A stretch of DNA of 43,731 bases from Bacteroidota bacterium (GTDB taxonomy: Bacteria > Bacteroidota > Bacteroidia > Chitinophagales > Chitinophagaceae). The translations under genes and the position numbers were made by a program. Under the pieces are notes generated by a model. The model did no database searches and was not told where the DNA came from. It saw nothing but the letters and a program-made list of their open reading frames with translations. Shown piece by piece: positions 24,503-32,941 of this stretch. Numbering within the stretch: position 1 is the stretch's first letter; each line of letters starts with the position of its first letter. The stretch spans positions 1 to 43,731 of the forward strand of contig JAFDXF010000048.1 in NCBI GenBank assembly GCA_018268055.1. Reading direction: 5' to 3'.

Positions 24503-25351
24503 ATGTCTATCAATTCTATTTGTGTATGCGGAGCCGGAACTATGGGGAGCGGCATCGCTCAATCTGCTGCACAGGCCGGATATTATGTTTTACTCTATGA
24601 ACAAAATGCTACCATACTGGAGAAAGCTAAAACGAATATTCAGAAAAATTTAGATAATTTAGTTCAAAAAGGGAAACTCAACACAGAAGATATAGCAACA
24701 ATTATTAAAAAAATATCTTTTACAGATGATTTACAAAATTGTCAAGCAGATATTTTCATCGAAGCAATCATAGAAAATAAAGAAGCAAAGATCAATCTCT
24801 TCAATCAATTGGCAGAAACAAACCATAGTGAATGTGTATTTGCAACCAATACTTCTTCACTATCCATCAGCTCAATTGCAGAAAAAATACAACATCCGGA
24901 GAGGGTAATTGGTATGCATTTTTTCAATCCTGCTACCATTATGAAATTAGTGGAAGTAGTGAAAACACCTTTTACAAATACACAAACAACTCAAGTCATT
25001 ATTGAATTAGCAAAATCAATGGGCAAAACACCGGTGCTTTGCAAAGATGCTCCCGGCTTTATTGTCAACCATGTGGCAAGGCCATTTTACATTGAAGCAC
25101 TTAGGCTGAAAGAAGAAACGAATATTGAGTTTGCACAAATAGATAGATTATTAGAAGCAACAGGATTTAAACTCGGCCCCTTCAAACTGATGGATTTAAT
25201 TGGTAATGACATTAATTATGCAGTTAGCTGTTCTGTGTATGAACAAATGAATAAACCCGAACGATTAAAACCATCTACCATTCAAGAACAAAAAGTAAAA
25301 GAAAACAAATTAGGTAAAAAAACAGGAGAAGGATATTATCAATATTCATAG
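24503..25351 (+). CDS. 3-hydroxyacyl-CoA (3-hydroxybutyryl-CoA) dehydrogenase
   Basis: NAD(P)-dependent oxidation/reduction of 3-hydroxyacyl-CoA in fatty-acid or butanoate metabolism. The 282-residue protein has the Rossmann loop CGAGTMGSGIAQ (9-20), the catalytic stretch IGMHFFNPATIMKLVEVV (His of the His-Glu pair, near residue 140) and GFIVNHVARPFYIEAL near the start of the C-terminal helical domain. The size is typical of the Hbd/PaaH group. It opens a plus-strand run with the epimerase and a regulatory-domain protein, with gaps of 35 and 76 bp. Confidence 0.95.
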   Translation: MSINSICVCGAGTMGSGIAQSAAQAGYYVLLYEQNATILEKAKTNIQKNLDNLVQKGKLNTEDIATIIKKISFTDDLQNCQADIFIEAIIENKEAKINLFNQLAETNHSECVFATNTSSLSISSIAEKIQHPERVIGMHFFNPATIMKLVEVVKTPFTNTQTTQVIIELAKSMGKTPVLCKDAPGFIVNHVARPFYIEALRLKEETNIEFAQIDRLLEATGFKLGPFKLMDLIGNDINYAVSCSVYEQMNKPERLKPSTIQEQKVKENKLGKKTGEGYYQYS

Positions 25352-25386
25352 AACTCAATTCTATATCGCAATAAAATAGAACTACA

Positions 25387-26409
25387 ATGCAGGGAAACAA
25401 TGCATCATTACAATATAAAAAAATTCTTGTTACAGGTGGCACCGGATTTTTAGGCTCTTATATTATCCAACGATTAGTAGAAAATGGCTACAACGTAAGA
25501 GCCATTTACAGAAGCAAGAAAGATATTTTTTGGATTGATAAAAAAATATTGGAAAAAGTAGAATGGGTTGAGGGCGATATTTTAGATATCGTTTCCTTAG
25601 AAGAAGCAATGGAAGATGTTGATGCTGTTATTCATTCTGCTGCAATCGTTTCTTTCGCAAAGAGTGATAGAAAGCAAATGTACCAGATCAATATAGACGG
25701 TACTGCCAATGTTGTAAATATGATGCTAGAAAAAAATATTACTCGGCTGGTGTATATCAGTTCTGTTGCAGCACTTGGGCGCACTATTGGAGGAGCACAC
25801 GTAAACGAAGAAACGAAATGGCAGGAAAGTAAAATCAATACGCACTATGCAATTACAAAACATAAAGCTGAGATGGAAGTATGGAGAGGAATGGCCGAAG
25901 GCTTAAATGCAGTAGTGTTGAATCCAAGCACTATTTTGGGTTATGGAAATTGGAACTCGGGGAGTTGCGCTATTTTTAAAAGATTATACTCCGGTTTTAA
26001 ATGGTTTACTTCGGGTATTAACGGTTTTGTAGATGTTGAAGATGTTGCTAAAGCAGTCGTTTTATTATTACAGAGCAATATTTCCGAACAACGATTTATC
26101 GTAAATGGTCACACATGGCCCTTCAGGAAACTACAAGATACTATTGCTGAAGGCTTTGGAAAACCAAAACCATCAAAGGAGGCAACACCTTTTTTGTTAA
26201 GTATTGCATGGCGTTTAGAGAAAATAAAAGCCTTGTTTAATCGTCAGAAACCCTTTCTTACAAAGGAAAGTGCGAAAGTTGGTGTGAGTAAAACTTTTTT
26301 TGAAAACGAAAAAATACTAAAAGCATTACCGGATTTTTCTTTTACACCTATGGAAGCAACAATAGAAAAGGCCTGCAAACGTTACAAAGAAAATAACCCG
26401 CCAAAATAA
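25387..26409 (+). CDS. NAD-dependent epimerase/dehydratase (extended SDR)
   Basis: The 340-residue protein has TGGTGFLGSYI at 16-26 for nucleotide binding, VIHSAAIVSF around 81-90, YISSVAALG around 123-131 (Ser), and the catalytic YxxxK at Tyr154/Lys158 (YAITK). The overall pattern is that of extended SDRs such as dihydroflavonol reductase-like or 3-beta-HSD-like enzymes. A substrate cannot be read from the sequence. It lies 35 bp after the acyl-CoA dehydrogenase, so co-transcription is likely. Confidence 0.9.
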   Translation: MQGNNASLQYKKILVTGGTGFLGSYIIQRLVENGYNVRAIYRSKKDIFWIDKKILEKVEWVEGDILDIVSLEEAMEDVDAVIHSAAIVSFAKSDRKQMYQINIDGTANVVNMMLEKNITRLVYISSVAALGRTIGGAHVNEETKWQESKINTHYAITKHKAEMEVWRGMAEGLNAVVLNPSTILGYGNWNSGSCAIFKRLYSGFKWFTSGINGFVDVEDVAKAVVLLLQSNISEQRFIVNGHTWPFRKLQDTIAEGFGKPKPSKEATPFLLSIAWRLEKIKALFNRQKPFLTKESAKVGVSKTFFENEKILKALPDFSFTPMEATIEKACKRYKENNPPK

Positions 26410-26485
26410 AATAGAGCGGTTATTGTTTTCGTTAAATGCAACCAAAACATTATCCATTATTATCTTTAAGCCGCAAACTTCATTT

Positions 26486-27553
26486 ATGCAAAAATTATTT
26501 TTCGTTTCTGTATTCTCTTTATTCACTCTCTTTAGTAAGGCGCAGTTTGTTGTTTCCGGAGTTATTCTCGATTCGGCATCAAAAGAGCCACTTTCGGCAG
26601 CATCTGTTTTTTGTCAAAACACTACTTCGGGAACTTATGCCAATAAAAAAGGTGAGTTTTCTCTTACATTAAAATCAGGTGGATACGATTTGATTATCAC
26701 CTATACCGGTTATCAAACACAAACCATCAGGGTAACCGATAATAACAGGTTAGAGATTTTAATGGCCAAAGAAGATGTAAGTATGAATGAAGTAGTGGTA
26801 CAATCCAGCAACGAGGTAAAAAACGGATGGGAAAAGTATGGCGATTTATTTATCAAAAATTTTATAGGCACTACTCCCAATGCTGCCAAAACAACATTGC
26901 TGAATCCTGAAGTATTAAAATTCTTTTATTACAAAAAAAGTAATCGTGTAAAAGTATTGACCACAGAAGCATTACAAATAGAGAATAATGCATTAGGTTA
27001 TAATCTTCATTATCAATTAGACTCCTTTGTATATTTTTATAACACAGAGAGCAATTCTTATCGTGGCTATTGTCTTTATAGTGAGATGGATGGTTCTGAT
27101 AGTTTAAAAACAGTATGGGGCATTGCTCGTTCCAAAGCATATTATGGTTCTAAATTGCAGTTTTTACGCAGTTATTATGACAGCACCCTTGTTGAAGATG
27201 GCTGGACTATTGATATGTTGGATGAAAACAATGAAAAACATTTTAATAAAATTTCCGATGTGTATGATACTACTTATTATGGTGTATTAGATAGTACCAA
27301 TGAAGTAGAGATATGGTATCCGAGAAAAATAAGCATTACTTATACTAAGAAGAAACCTGAAGTTGAATATCTTAAAAAGTTTGGATTACCAAAGAATGTA
27401 AGTACCCAAATATCTTATGTGGAATTGAAAGATGCGATTGTGATACAACCCAATGGATATTTCTACGATCAGAAAAACTGGATCAATCAGGGTTATTGGA
27501 GTTGGAAAAATTTAGCGGATCAGTTGCCGTATGATTATGAGCCGCCGAAATAA
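26486..27553 (+). CDS. secreted protein with CarboxypepD_reg-like domain
   Basis: 355 residues from the ATG at 26486 (MQKLFFVSVFSLF), with a signal peptide cleaved near KAQ. It then has a carboxypeptidase-regulatory-like beta domain (about 22-100: GVILDSASKEPLSAASVFCQN, GYDLIITYTGYQTQTIRV), as found at the front of many Bacteroidota TonB receptors, but with no barrel after it. The rest is a soluble domain of about 250 residues with many aromatic residues that I do not recognise. The longer start at 26423 is upstream of the signal peptide and is rejected. Its stop codon directly abuts the stop of lpxD on the other strand. Confidence 0.85.
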   Translation: MQKLFFVSVFSLFTLFSKAQFVVSGVILDSASKEPLSAASVFCQNTTSGTYANKKGEFSLTLKSGGYDLIITYTGYQTQTIRVTDNNRLEILMAKEDVSMNEVVVQSSNEVKNGWEKYGDLFIKNFIGTTPNAAKTTLLNPEVLKFFYYKKSNRVKVLTTEALQIENNALGYNLHYQLDSFVYFYNTESNSYRGYCLYSEMDGSDSLKTVWGIARSKAYYGSKLQFLRSYYDSTLVEDGWTIDMLDENNEKHFNKISDVYDTTYYGVLDSTNEVEIWYPRKISITYTKKKPEVEYLKKFGLPKNVSTQISYVELKDAIVIQPNGYFYDQKNWINQGYWSWKNLADQLPYDYEPPK

Positions 27554-28507
27554 CTATTTTTCTTTTTTAGTCATTACTTTCTCCCAGAGTTCCGGAATAC
27601 GTTTCACCCATACGAACTCTTTTAGTTTTTCTCGAGCATCTTCTGCAGGCGTTCCAAAATAAGTTTTATTACCGGCAATGGAGCCTACTACACCAGCCTG
27701 ACCGTTAACGATGGCGCCTTTACCAATGGTTAATGTTTTATTGACACCTACTTGTCCCCATAGAATTACATTATCTTCAATAGTAGTTGCTCCTGCTACA
27801 CCTACTTGTGCGGCGAATAAACAATTCTTACCAATTACTGTATCGTGGCCAATATGTATTAAATTGTCCATCTTAGTACCGGCCCCGATTATTGTATCTC
27901 CACTTACACCACGATCAATCGTACAATTTGCTCCTATCTCTACATAATCTTCAATAAGCACACGGCCGCAACTATCCATTTTTTTATAATGAATATCTCT
28001 GTTTGTTTTTTTATTGTAATAAAATGCATCGCTGCCAATTACAGTACCTGATTGAATAATAACATTATTCCCAATATGACAATAATCCATAATCACTACA
28101 TTGGGATGAATGATACAATTGTTTCCAATAGTAACATGATTACCAATAAATACGTTTGGCATGACAACGGTATGCTCACCCACAACAGATGAATCACTTT
28201 TTAATTGGTAAGAAGGAGTAAACGGACGATAATGAGCAACAATTTTTAAATATGCTTCAAAGGGTTCATCTACGATTAACAATGCTTTTCCATTGGGAAA
28301 ATCTGTTTCTTTATTAATGATAATATAAGTAGCTGCTGACTGAATGCATTTATCATAATACTTAGGATGATCCACAAAAACAAGATCGCCGGGTTCTACT
28401 TTATGTATTTCATTGATGCCGGTAGCCATTCCTTCATTATTCCCTTTTATAGCAGCGCCAATAAGTGAAGCAATAATTTTTATTGAAACAGGATGCTCAA
28501 ATCGCAT
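27554..28507 (-). CDS. lpxD: UDP-3-O-acylglucosamine N-acyltransferase
   Basis: Adds the N-linked hydroxyacyl chain in lipid A biosynthesis. The 317-residue protein starts at the ATG at 28507 ([14 protein letters not shown]), which fits the family. It has the N-terminal uridine-binding domain ([26 protein letters not shown]), then a left-handed beta-helix of hexapeptide repeats such as [27 protein letters not shown] and the catalytic-His region [11 protein letters not shown], and ends with a C-terminal helix and [18 protein letters not shown]. In the sequence seen, no other lipid A genes flank it. Confidence 0.95.
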   Translation of the reverse strand: MRFEHPVSIKIIASLIGAAIKGNNEGMATGINEIHKVEPGDLVFVDHPKYYDKCIQSAATYIIINKETDFPNGKALLIVDEPFEAYLKIVAHYRPFTPSYQLKSDSSVVGEHTVVMPNVFIGNHVTIGNNCIIHPNVVIMDYCHIGNNVIIQSGTVIGSDAFYYNKKTNRDIHYKKMDSCGRVLIEDYVEIGANCTIDRGVSGDTIIGAGTKMDNLIHIGHDTVIGKNCLFAAQVGVAGATTIEDNVILWGQVGVNKTLTIGKGAIVNGQAGVVGSIAGNKTYFGTPAEDAREKLKEFVWVKRIPELWEKVMTKKEK

Positions 28508-28782
28508 ACAAATAATTTTATCAAAGGTAATACTGCTTGTTCGTAAAATGCATTTTGATTGCAAAGCAATTTTTATTATTTCTCCAATGAAAAAACAGAT
28601 ATTTCATTAAATTGTTTTATAAATAAATCAATGCGCACATTATCATTATTAAAAAATATTATGCCTGAGAAAAATGATTTTTATTCTTCAGTATGATTTT
28701 AATCAGTATCATCTCAATAAAAAATGATTTGGTTTATCCACAGCGAATTTTAAAATGTTAATAAAATAATTGTTGAATTTTT

Positions 28783-28812
28783 TTTGGAAAAAAGAAATTA
28801 GTTATAATATTG
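28783..28812 (+). promoter_or_regulatory. promoter of candidate small RNA
   Basis: TTTG at 28783-28786 (-33 element) and TAATATTG at 28805-28812 (-7 element, one mismatch to TAnnTTTG), separated by 18 bp. The predicted start, about 4-5 nt past the -7 box, is the GGG at 28817. Confidence 0.6.
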
Positions 28813-28816
28813 TGGT

Positions 28817-28888
28817 GGGAAATTTATTTCCCGTACTTACTAACCCATCCATATAAATGATCCCTCTGATTTTTCAGAGGGATTTTTT
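28817..28888 (+). ncRNA. candidate small RNA, about 72 nt
   Basis: The predicted transcript starts with a hairpin GGGAAAT-TT-ATTTCCC (28817-28832), continues with a 28-nt single-stranded linker (gtacttactaacccatcc and on), and ends in a strong intrinsic terminator. An alternative pairing exists between GGTGGG (28814-28819, partly upstream of the predicted 5' end) and CCCATC (28844-28849). It has its own promoter, and no downstream gene is needed to explain it. It might instead be a yicC leader with an attenuator. I do not recognise an RNA family. Confidence 0.5.
28861..28888 (+). terminator. rho-independent terminator of the candidate small RNA
   Basis: Perfect 9-bp stem TCCCTCTGA/TCAGAGGGA with a TTTT loop, followed by TTTTTT. 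It lies 95 bp upstream of yicC and does not follow any protein gene on the plus strand, which is what points to a short RNA. Confidence 0.85.
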
Positions 28889-28982
28889 ATTGATCAAACA
28901 TCTCCTATTCTTACCAACACAAATAATTTCTATTACTTAGTAGTATTTAAAATATCTTTATCAAAATACTGAATACAATTTT

Positions 28983-29858
28983 ATGCTGAAGTCAATGACC
29001 GGTTTCGGTAGAACCGAACAAAACATAGGAGACAAAACATTTTTAATAGATATTAAATCACTCAATGGTAAACAATTTGATTTGTCTTTGAAAATGCCTG
29101 CATTGTTAAGACCTTATGAGTTTGATATTCGTCGTATCATTTCAGAAGAGTTGGTAAGAGGCACAGTGGATTGTATCATCAGTCTCAAAGACACAGGTAA
29201 GGCCAAACCCTTTACCATTAATACCACACTTGCAAAAGCATATTATCAACCGCTTGCCGAATTATGCACCGAGTTAAATCTGGAAGCGTCACACATTCTG
29301 AGCACATTAGTAAAACTACCAGAAGTTATTACACCCAGTAGCGAAACATTGAATGCTGAGGAATGGAATGGATTTCAACAAATATTGCGCACAGCCATTC
29401 AAAACATAAATAATCATCGTCAAAACGAAGGTGAAGTACTCAAACAAGATCTGATTCAAAGAATAGACAATATCAGCTCGTTGCAAAAAGAAGTTGCCAA
29501 ACTTGAACCGCTACGACAGCAAAAAATCAGAGAAGGATTAGTAAAACTATTAGAGGAAAAGGTAGGCAAAGACAATTATGATGCAAACCGATTGGAACAG
29601 GAGCTTATTTATTATATTGAAAAAATTGATGTCAGCGAAGAGCAAGTGCGCTTGTTGAACCATTGTGATTATTTCAAAAGCTTATTGACAGAAGAGGATA
29701 ATGCAAAAGGCAAAAAGCTTTCATTCATACTTCAGGAAATAGGTCGTGAAATCAATACAACCGGCTCCAAAGCTTATGATTCTTCTATTCAAAAATTAGT
29801 AGTCACTATGAAAGACGAGCTGGAAAAAGCAAAAGAACAGATTCTAAATGTACTGTAA
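28983..29858 (+). CDS. YicC family endoribonuclease-like protein
   Basis: The 291-residue protein begins MLKSMTGFGRTE, the family start. The N-terminal domain (about 1-155) is followed by a helical C-terminal domain (the DUF1732 type), with EEQVRLLNHCDYFKSLL and KLSFILQEIGREINTTGSKA. E. coli YicC is reported to be an RNase involved in small-RNA turnover; the same role here is inference, as is any link to the candidate small RNA just upstream. It heads a plus-strand run with gldH and a two-component system. Confidence 0.93.
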   Translation: MLKSMTGFGRTEQNIGDKTFLIDIKSLNGKQFDLSLKMPALLRPYEFDIRRIISEELVRGTVDCIISLKDTGKAKPFTINTTLAKAYYQPLAELCTELNLEASHILSTLVKLPEVITPSSETLNAEEWNGFQQILRTAIQNINNHRQNEGEVLKQDLIQRIDNISSLQKEVAKLEPLRQQKIREGLVKLLEEKVGKDNYDANRLEQELIYYIEKIDVSEEQVRLLNHCDYFKSLLTEEDNAKGKKLSFILQEIGREINTTGSKAYDSSIQKLVVTMKDELEKAKEQILNVL

Positions 29859-29916
29859 AAGGGAATGATGACCCGAACATTCGGATGATGAAAATGATTT
29901 GACCTTTGATACATCT

Positions 29917-29924
29917 TATATTTG
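29917..29924 (+). promoter_or_regulatory. gldH -7 box TATATTTG
   Basis: Exact TAnnTTTG match ending 4 nt before the ATG at 29929; predicts a leaderless gldH mRNA. The longer ORF start at 29899 lies upstream of the box. Confidence 0.5.
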
Positions 29925-29928
29925 TGGT

Positions 29929-30402
29929 ATGAAATGGAAAAATCGGTTACACATTCTCTTTTTAGTTTGCACTATATCAATCTACGCTTGTACGCCTATT
30001 GATTTATTTGAGCAATCTGTGGCTATTCCCGATCACGCATGGCAAAGCAATTTTAAGCCAAGTTTTTCCTTTTCTATAAAAGATACAACAGCTTTGTATC
30101 AGCCATTTTTTATTTTTCGGCACAATGACAAATACAGTTTTAATAACATTTATATCAATGTGTATGTACAGTTGCCGAATGGCGATACAGTAAAAAGAAT
30201 TCATCAGGATCTTATACTGGCAGATGATGTATCAGGATGGAAAGCCGAGGGTATGGATGATATTTATGAGCACCGTATCCCGCTTGGTGGACCTGAGCCT
30301 TTTAAAAAAGGAAATTTTAAATTTACCATTGAACAGGTAATGCGGCAAGACCCGCTGAAGAATGTATTGGATGCCGGCATTCGCATTGAGAAGATAAGAT
30401 AA
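29929..30402 (+). CDS. gldH: gliding motility lipoprotein GldH
   Basis: The 157-residue protein has a signal peptide with lipobox IYAC (Cys21), followed by DLFEQSVAIPDHAWQSNF and FRHNDKYSFNNIYINVYV, both characteristic of GldH, and ends FTIEQVMRQDPLKNVLDAGI. GldH is needed for gliding in Flavobacterium and is found across Bacteroidota, including non-gliders; its exact role is not known. No other gld or sprA gene is in the window. It precedes the histidine kinase gene by 23 bp. Confidence 0.93.
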   Translation: MKWKNRLHILFLVCTISIYACTPIDLFEQSVAIPDHAWQSNFKPSFSFSIKDTTALYQPFFIFRHNDKYSFNNIYINVYVQLPNGDTVKRIHQDLILADDVSGWKAEGMDDIYEHRIPLGGPEPFKKGNFKFTIEQVMRQDPLKNVLDAGIRIEKIR

Positions 30403-30425
30403 ACATCAACCATCTTTTTTATAGT

Positions 30426-31409
30426 ATGGCTTCTAAAAGATTATTGCGTACTACGTTTACCTATTGGCTATTATTATCTTACATAGTAGCTGCACTTATC
30501 TGGTGGTTTATCTCATTGAATCAGCAAAACAAACAGATGAGGGATTTTAAATTGTCCGATTTACATTTTAAAATAGATAGCGCCTCGCATTCGAACGAAT
30601 ACCACCAACAATTCAATAAAATTAATACAGAATACAATCGCTCACATTCAAAATTCATTGGCGAAGGAAGTACATTTCTTATACTCATACTGATTGGCGC
30701 TGCTTTAGTATATCGCTCGATTCGCCGACAATTAAAATTGCAACAGCAGCAACAAAATTTTATGATGGCGGTGACACACGAATTGAAAACGCCGATAGCA
30801 GTAGCTAAGCTTAGTTTGGAGACATTACAAAAGCATCAATTGGAGCCGGAAAAACAAAAAAAATTAATCCAAAAAACATTGGATGAAACTGCACGGCTAA
30901 ATTTTTTGACCAATAATATTCTTGCAGTATCTCAATTAGAATCAGTCTCTATTCCAAAATACAATGAGGAGATTGACCTCACGGCACTCTTAAAAGATTG
31001 TCTGAATGAATTCAAAAACAGGCATTCGGAAAGACCGATTAAAGAAACGCTGGCAGATGAAGCAGACATAAAAGGAGATCCCTTACTACTACAAATGCTG
31101 ATTAATAACCTTTTGGAGAACGCCAATAAATATTCGCCAAAAGGATTGCCAATCATTATTCAGCTGGCTAAAAATCATTCAGTTATTGAATTGAAAATTG
31201 CAGATGAAGGCGTAGGTATTCCTGATCAAGAGAAGAAAAAAATATTTGACAAGTTTTATCGCATCGGCAATGAAAATACCCGAAAGACACAAGGCACAGG
31301 GCTTGGCTTATATCTTTGTAAGAGAATAACAAAGAACCACAATGCAGATATTGAAGTAATCGACAATCAACCGAATGGCAGTATTTTCGTAATCCGTTTT
31401 AAAAATTGA
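30426..31409 (+). CDS. sensor histidine kinase
   Basis: The 327-residue protein has a first transmembrane segment at about 12-31, a short periplasmic sensor of about 50 residues, a second segment at about 82-97, then directly (no HAMP domain) the dimerisation/phosphoacceptor helix with His118 in VTHELKTP, and an ATPase domain with N box NNLLENANKYS (227-237), G1 DEGVGIPD (260-267) and G2 GTGLGLYLCKRI (290-301). The signal is unknown. The stop is followed after one base by the ATG of its response regulator, so they are a coupled pair. Confidence 0.95.
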   Translation: MASKRLLRTTFTYWLLLSYIVAALIWWFISLNQQNKQMRDFKLSDLHFKIDSASHSNEYHQQFNKINTEYNRSHSKFIGEGSTFLILILIGAALVYRSIRRQLKLQQQQQNFMMAVTHELKTPIAVAKLSLETLQKHQLEPEKQKKLIQKTLDETARLNFLTNNILAVSQLESVSIPKYNEEIDLTALLKDCLNEFKNRHSERPIKETLADEADIKGDPLLLQMLINNLLENANKYSPKGLPIIIQLAKNHSVIELKIADEGVGIPDQEKKKIFDKFYRIGNENTRKTQGTGLGLYLCKRITKNHNADIEVIDNQPNGSIFVIRFKN

Positions 31410-31410
31410 A

Positions 31411-32115
31411 ATGACAGAAAACAAACCATCCATACTATTAGTAGAAGACGAAGAGAATCTACACGAAGCACTGAAACTAAATCTCGAACTGGAAGGATAC
31501 GAAATTACTTCGGCGATGGATGGCGCTGCTGCACTCAAAGCAGTAGAGAACGAATATTTCGACCTAATAATTCTAGATGTAATGCTCCCTGAAATGGATG
31601 GCATCACCGTAACCGAAACCATTCGCATCCGAAACAATGAAGTGCCTATTCTGATATTAAGCGCAAAAAACAGTAGTGCGGATAGAGTACTCGGATTAAA
31701 AAAAGGTGCTGATGATTATCTTACAAAACCATTTAATCTGGAAGAATTATTATTAAGGGTGCACAAGCTCATTAATAAAAATAAAAAATTGCAAGACCGC
31801 TCCTCTGTTGACGATACCTATCATTTTGGTAATTGTGTGCTTGATTTCAAAGCGCAGGAAGCAACTGATATCAACGGTCAAAAAATTCAACTGAGCAAAA
31901 AAGAAGCAATGCTACTCAAACTACTGATTGAAAATAAAAACGAAGTAGTTACTCGGGAGAAAATTCTACAATCGGTTTGGGGTTACAATGTTTATCCAAC
32001 TACACGTACTATTGATAATTTCATTCTCAATTTTCGCAAGTATTTTGAAGAAGACAGCCGAAATCCAAAATACTTTCATTCTGTAAGAGGCGTGGGATAT
32101 AAATATACGGAGTAA
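31411..32115 (+). CDS. OmpR/PhoB-family response regulator
   Basis: A 234-residue regulator with a receiver domain (acidic pocket Glu12/Asp13, phosphoacceptor Asp56 in LIILDVMLPEMDG, Lys86 in LILSAK) and a winged-helix DNA-binding domain of the trans_reg_C type (LSKKEAMLLKLLIENKNEVVTREKILQSVWG, TRTIDNFILNFRKYFE, HSVRGVGYKYTE). Its partner is the kinase just upstream. The regulated genes are unknown. It converges with the SDR gene with a 15-bp gap. Confidence 0.96.
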   Translation: MTENKPSILLVEDEENLHEALKLNLELEGYEITSAMDGAAALKAVENEYFDLIILDVMLPEMDGITVTETIRIRNNEVPILILSAKNSSADRVLGLKKGADDYLTKPFNLEELLLRVHKLINKNKKLQDRSSVDDTYHFGNCVLDFKAQEATDINGQKIQLSKKEAMLLKLLIENKNEVVTREKILQSVWGYNVYPTTRTIDNFILNFRKYFEEDSRNPKYFHSVRGVGYKYTE

Positions 32116-32130
32116 AACACATTATCATTT

Positions 32131-32847
32131 TTACAAATCTCCCAATTGCGGCCTCAAAACAATTTCTTCAACACAGGCAGCAATAGATAATTGTGATGCA
32201 GCAAAAACCATCTTAGCTACATCATCTGCTTCCATTATACGCTTGTCTTTATTATCAAAGCCTGCCCAACTATCTGTCATTGCAGCTCCGGGAAAAACAG
32301 CAGTCACTTTAATATTATATGGTTTCAATTCTTCTCTCAAGTTTTTACTAAACCCATTTAAAGCAAACTTGCTGATGCTGTATGCACCACCATTTTTATA
32401 TGCCTGTAGTGATGCAATAGAGCACATATTGAAAATATGCCGGTTTGAAAGTTCGGAAGATTCGTGCCTCATCATTTCCGGCAAAATAGCTCTAGTGAAA
32501 TGATAAGCACTCAACAGGTTAGTTGCTATTTGATTTTCTAAATTGCCATCAGGTTCATTGTATATACTGCCGGGCGCAAAAGTGCCTGCATTATTCACTA
32601 TTATATCAGGCGCTCCGCCCGCTTCAATCATCCATTTACCGGCTTTAACGGCTTCTTCTTTCACCGACAAGTCGAATGCTTTGGCTTTGATGGTTACAGG
32701 AGCATATTTAGTAACCAACTCTTCCAAAGTTTTATACAACGTAAACTCATTTTTAGAAGTGATAAAAAGATTATACCCATTTGCCGCAAATATTTCAGCT
32801 ACTGCCTTGCCTATCCCCCTTGATGCACCGGTGATAAATACATTCAT
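32131..32847 (-). CDS. short-chain dehydrogenase/reductase
   Basis: A classical 238-residue SDR with ITGASRGIGKA (5-15), an NNAG motif in IIVNNAGTFAPGS, MCSIASLQAY around the catalytic Ser, and YSISK for the Tyr-Lys pair. The C-terminal part has VFPGAAMTDSW. NADPH or NADH use is not certain from the sequence. The substrate is unknown. Confidence 0.93.
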   Translation of the reverse strand: MNVFITGASRGIGKAVAEIFAANGYNLFITSKNEFTLYKTLEELVTKYAPVTIKAKAFDLSVKEEAVKAGKWMIEAGGAPDIIVNNAGTFAPGSIYNEPDGNLENQIATNLLSAYHFTRAILPEMMRHESSELSNRHIFNMCSIASLQAYKNGGAYSISKFALNGFSKNLREELKPYNIKVTAVFPGAAMTDSWAGFDNKDKRIMEADDVAKMVFAASQLSIAACVEEIVLRPQLGDL

Positions 32848-32941
32848 ATCTTAAATTTTATATTGCTATGTTGAAAATTCTTCAAACAAAAAATTATCTT
32901 CGCAACTACACAAAGCTAAACGAGCAAAACTGAAATCTGAA

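Larger units (their letters stand above)
28508..28982. other. 475-bp intergenic region between lpxD and yicC
   Basis: AT-rich, with no convincing protein gene on either strand. It holds the lpxD upstream region, one perfect DnaA-box-like nonamer TTATCCACA at 28734-28742, a promoter at 28783-28812, a candidate small RNA at 28817-28888 and its terminator, and then about 95 bp of AT-rich leader before yicC. Confidence 0.7.

Noticed and set aside
28734..28742. Chromosomal origin at the DnaA box
   Set aside because: Only one matching nonamer is present, and no dnaA or dnaN gene is in the window.
32868..32933. 21-codon ORF ahead of the HAD gene
   Set aside because: It contains the near -7 box of the HAD gene and has no conserved features. 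I mention it only as a possible coupling element.
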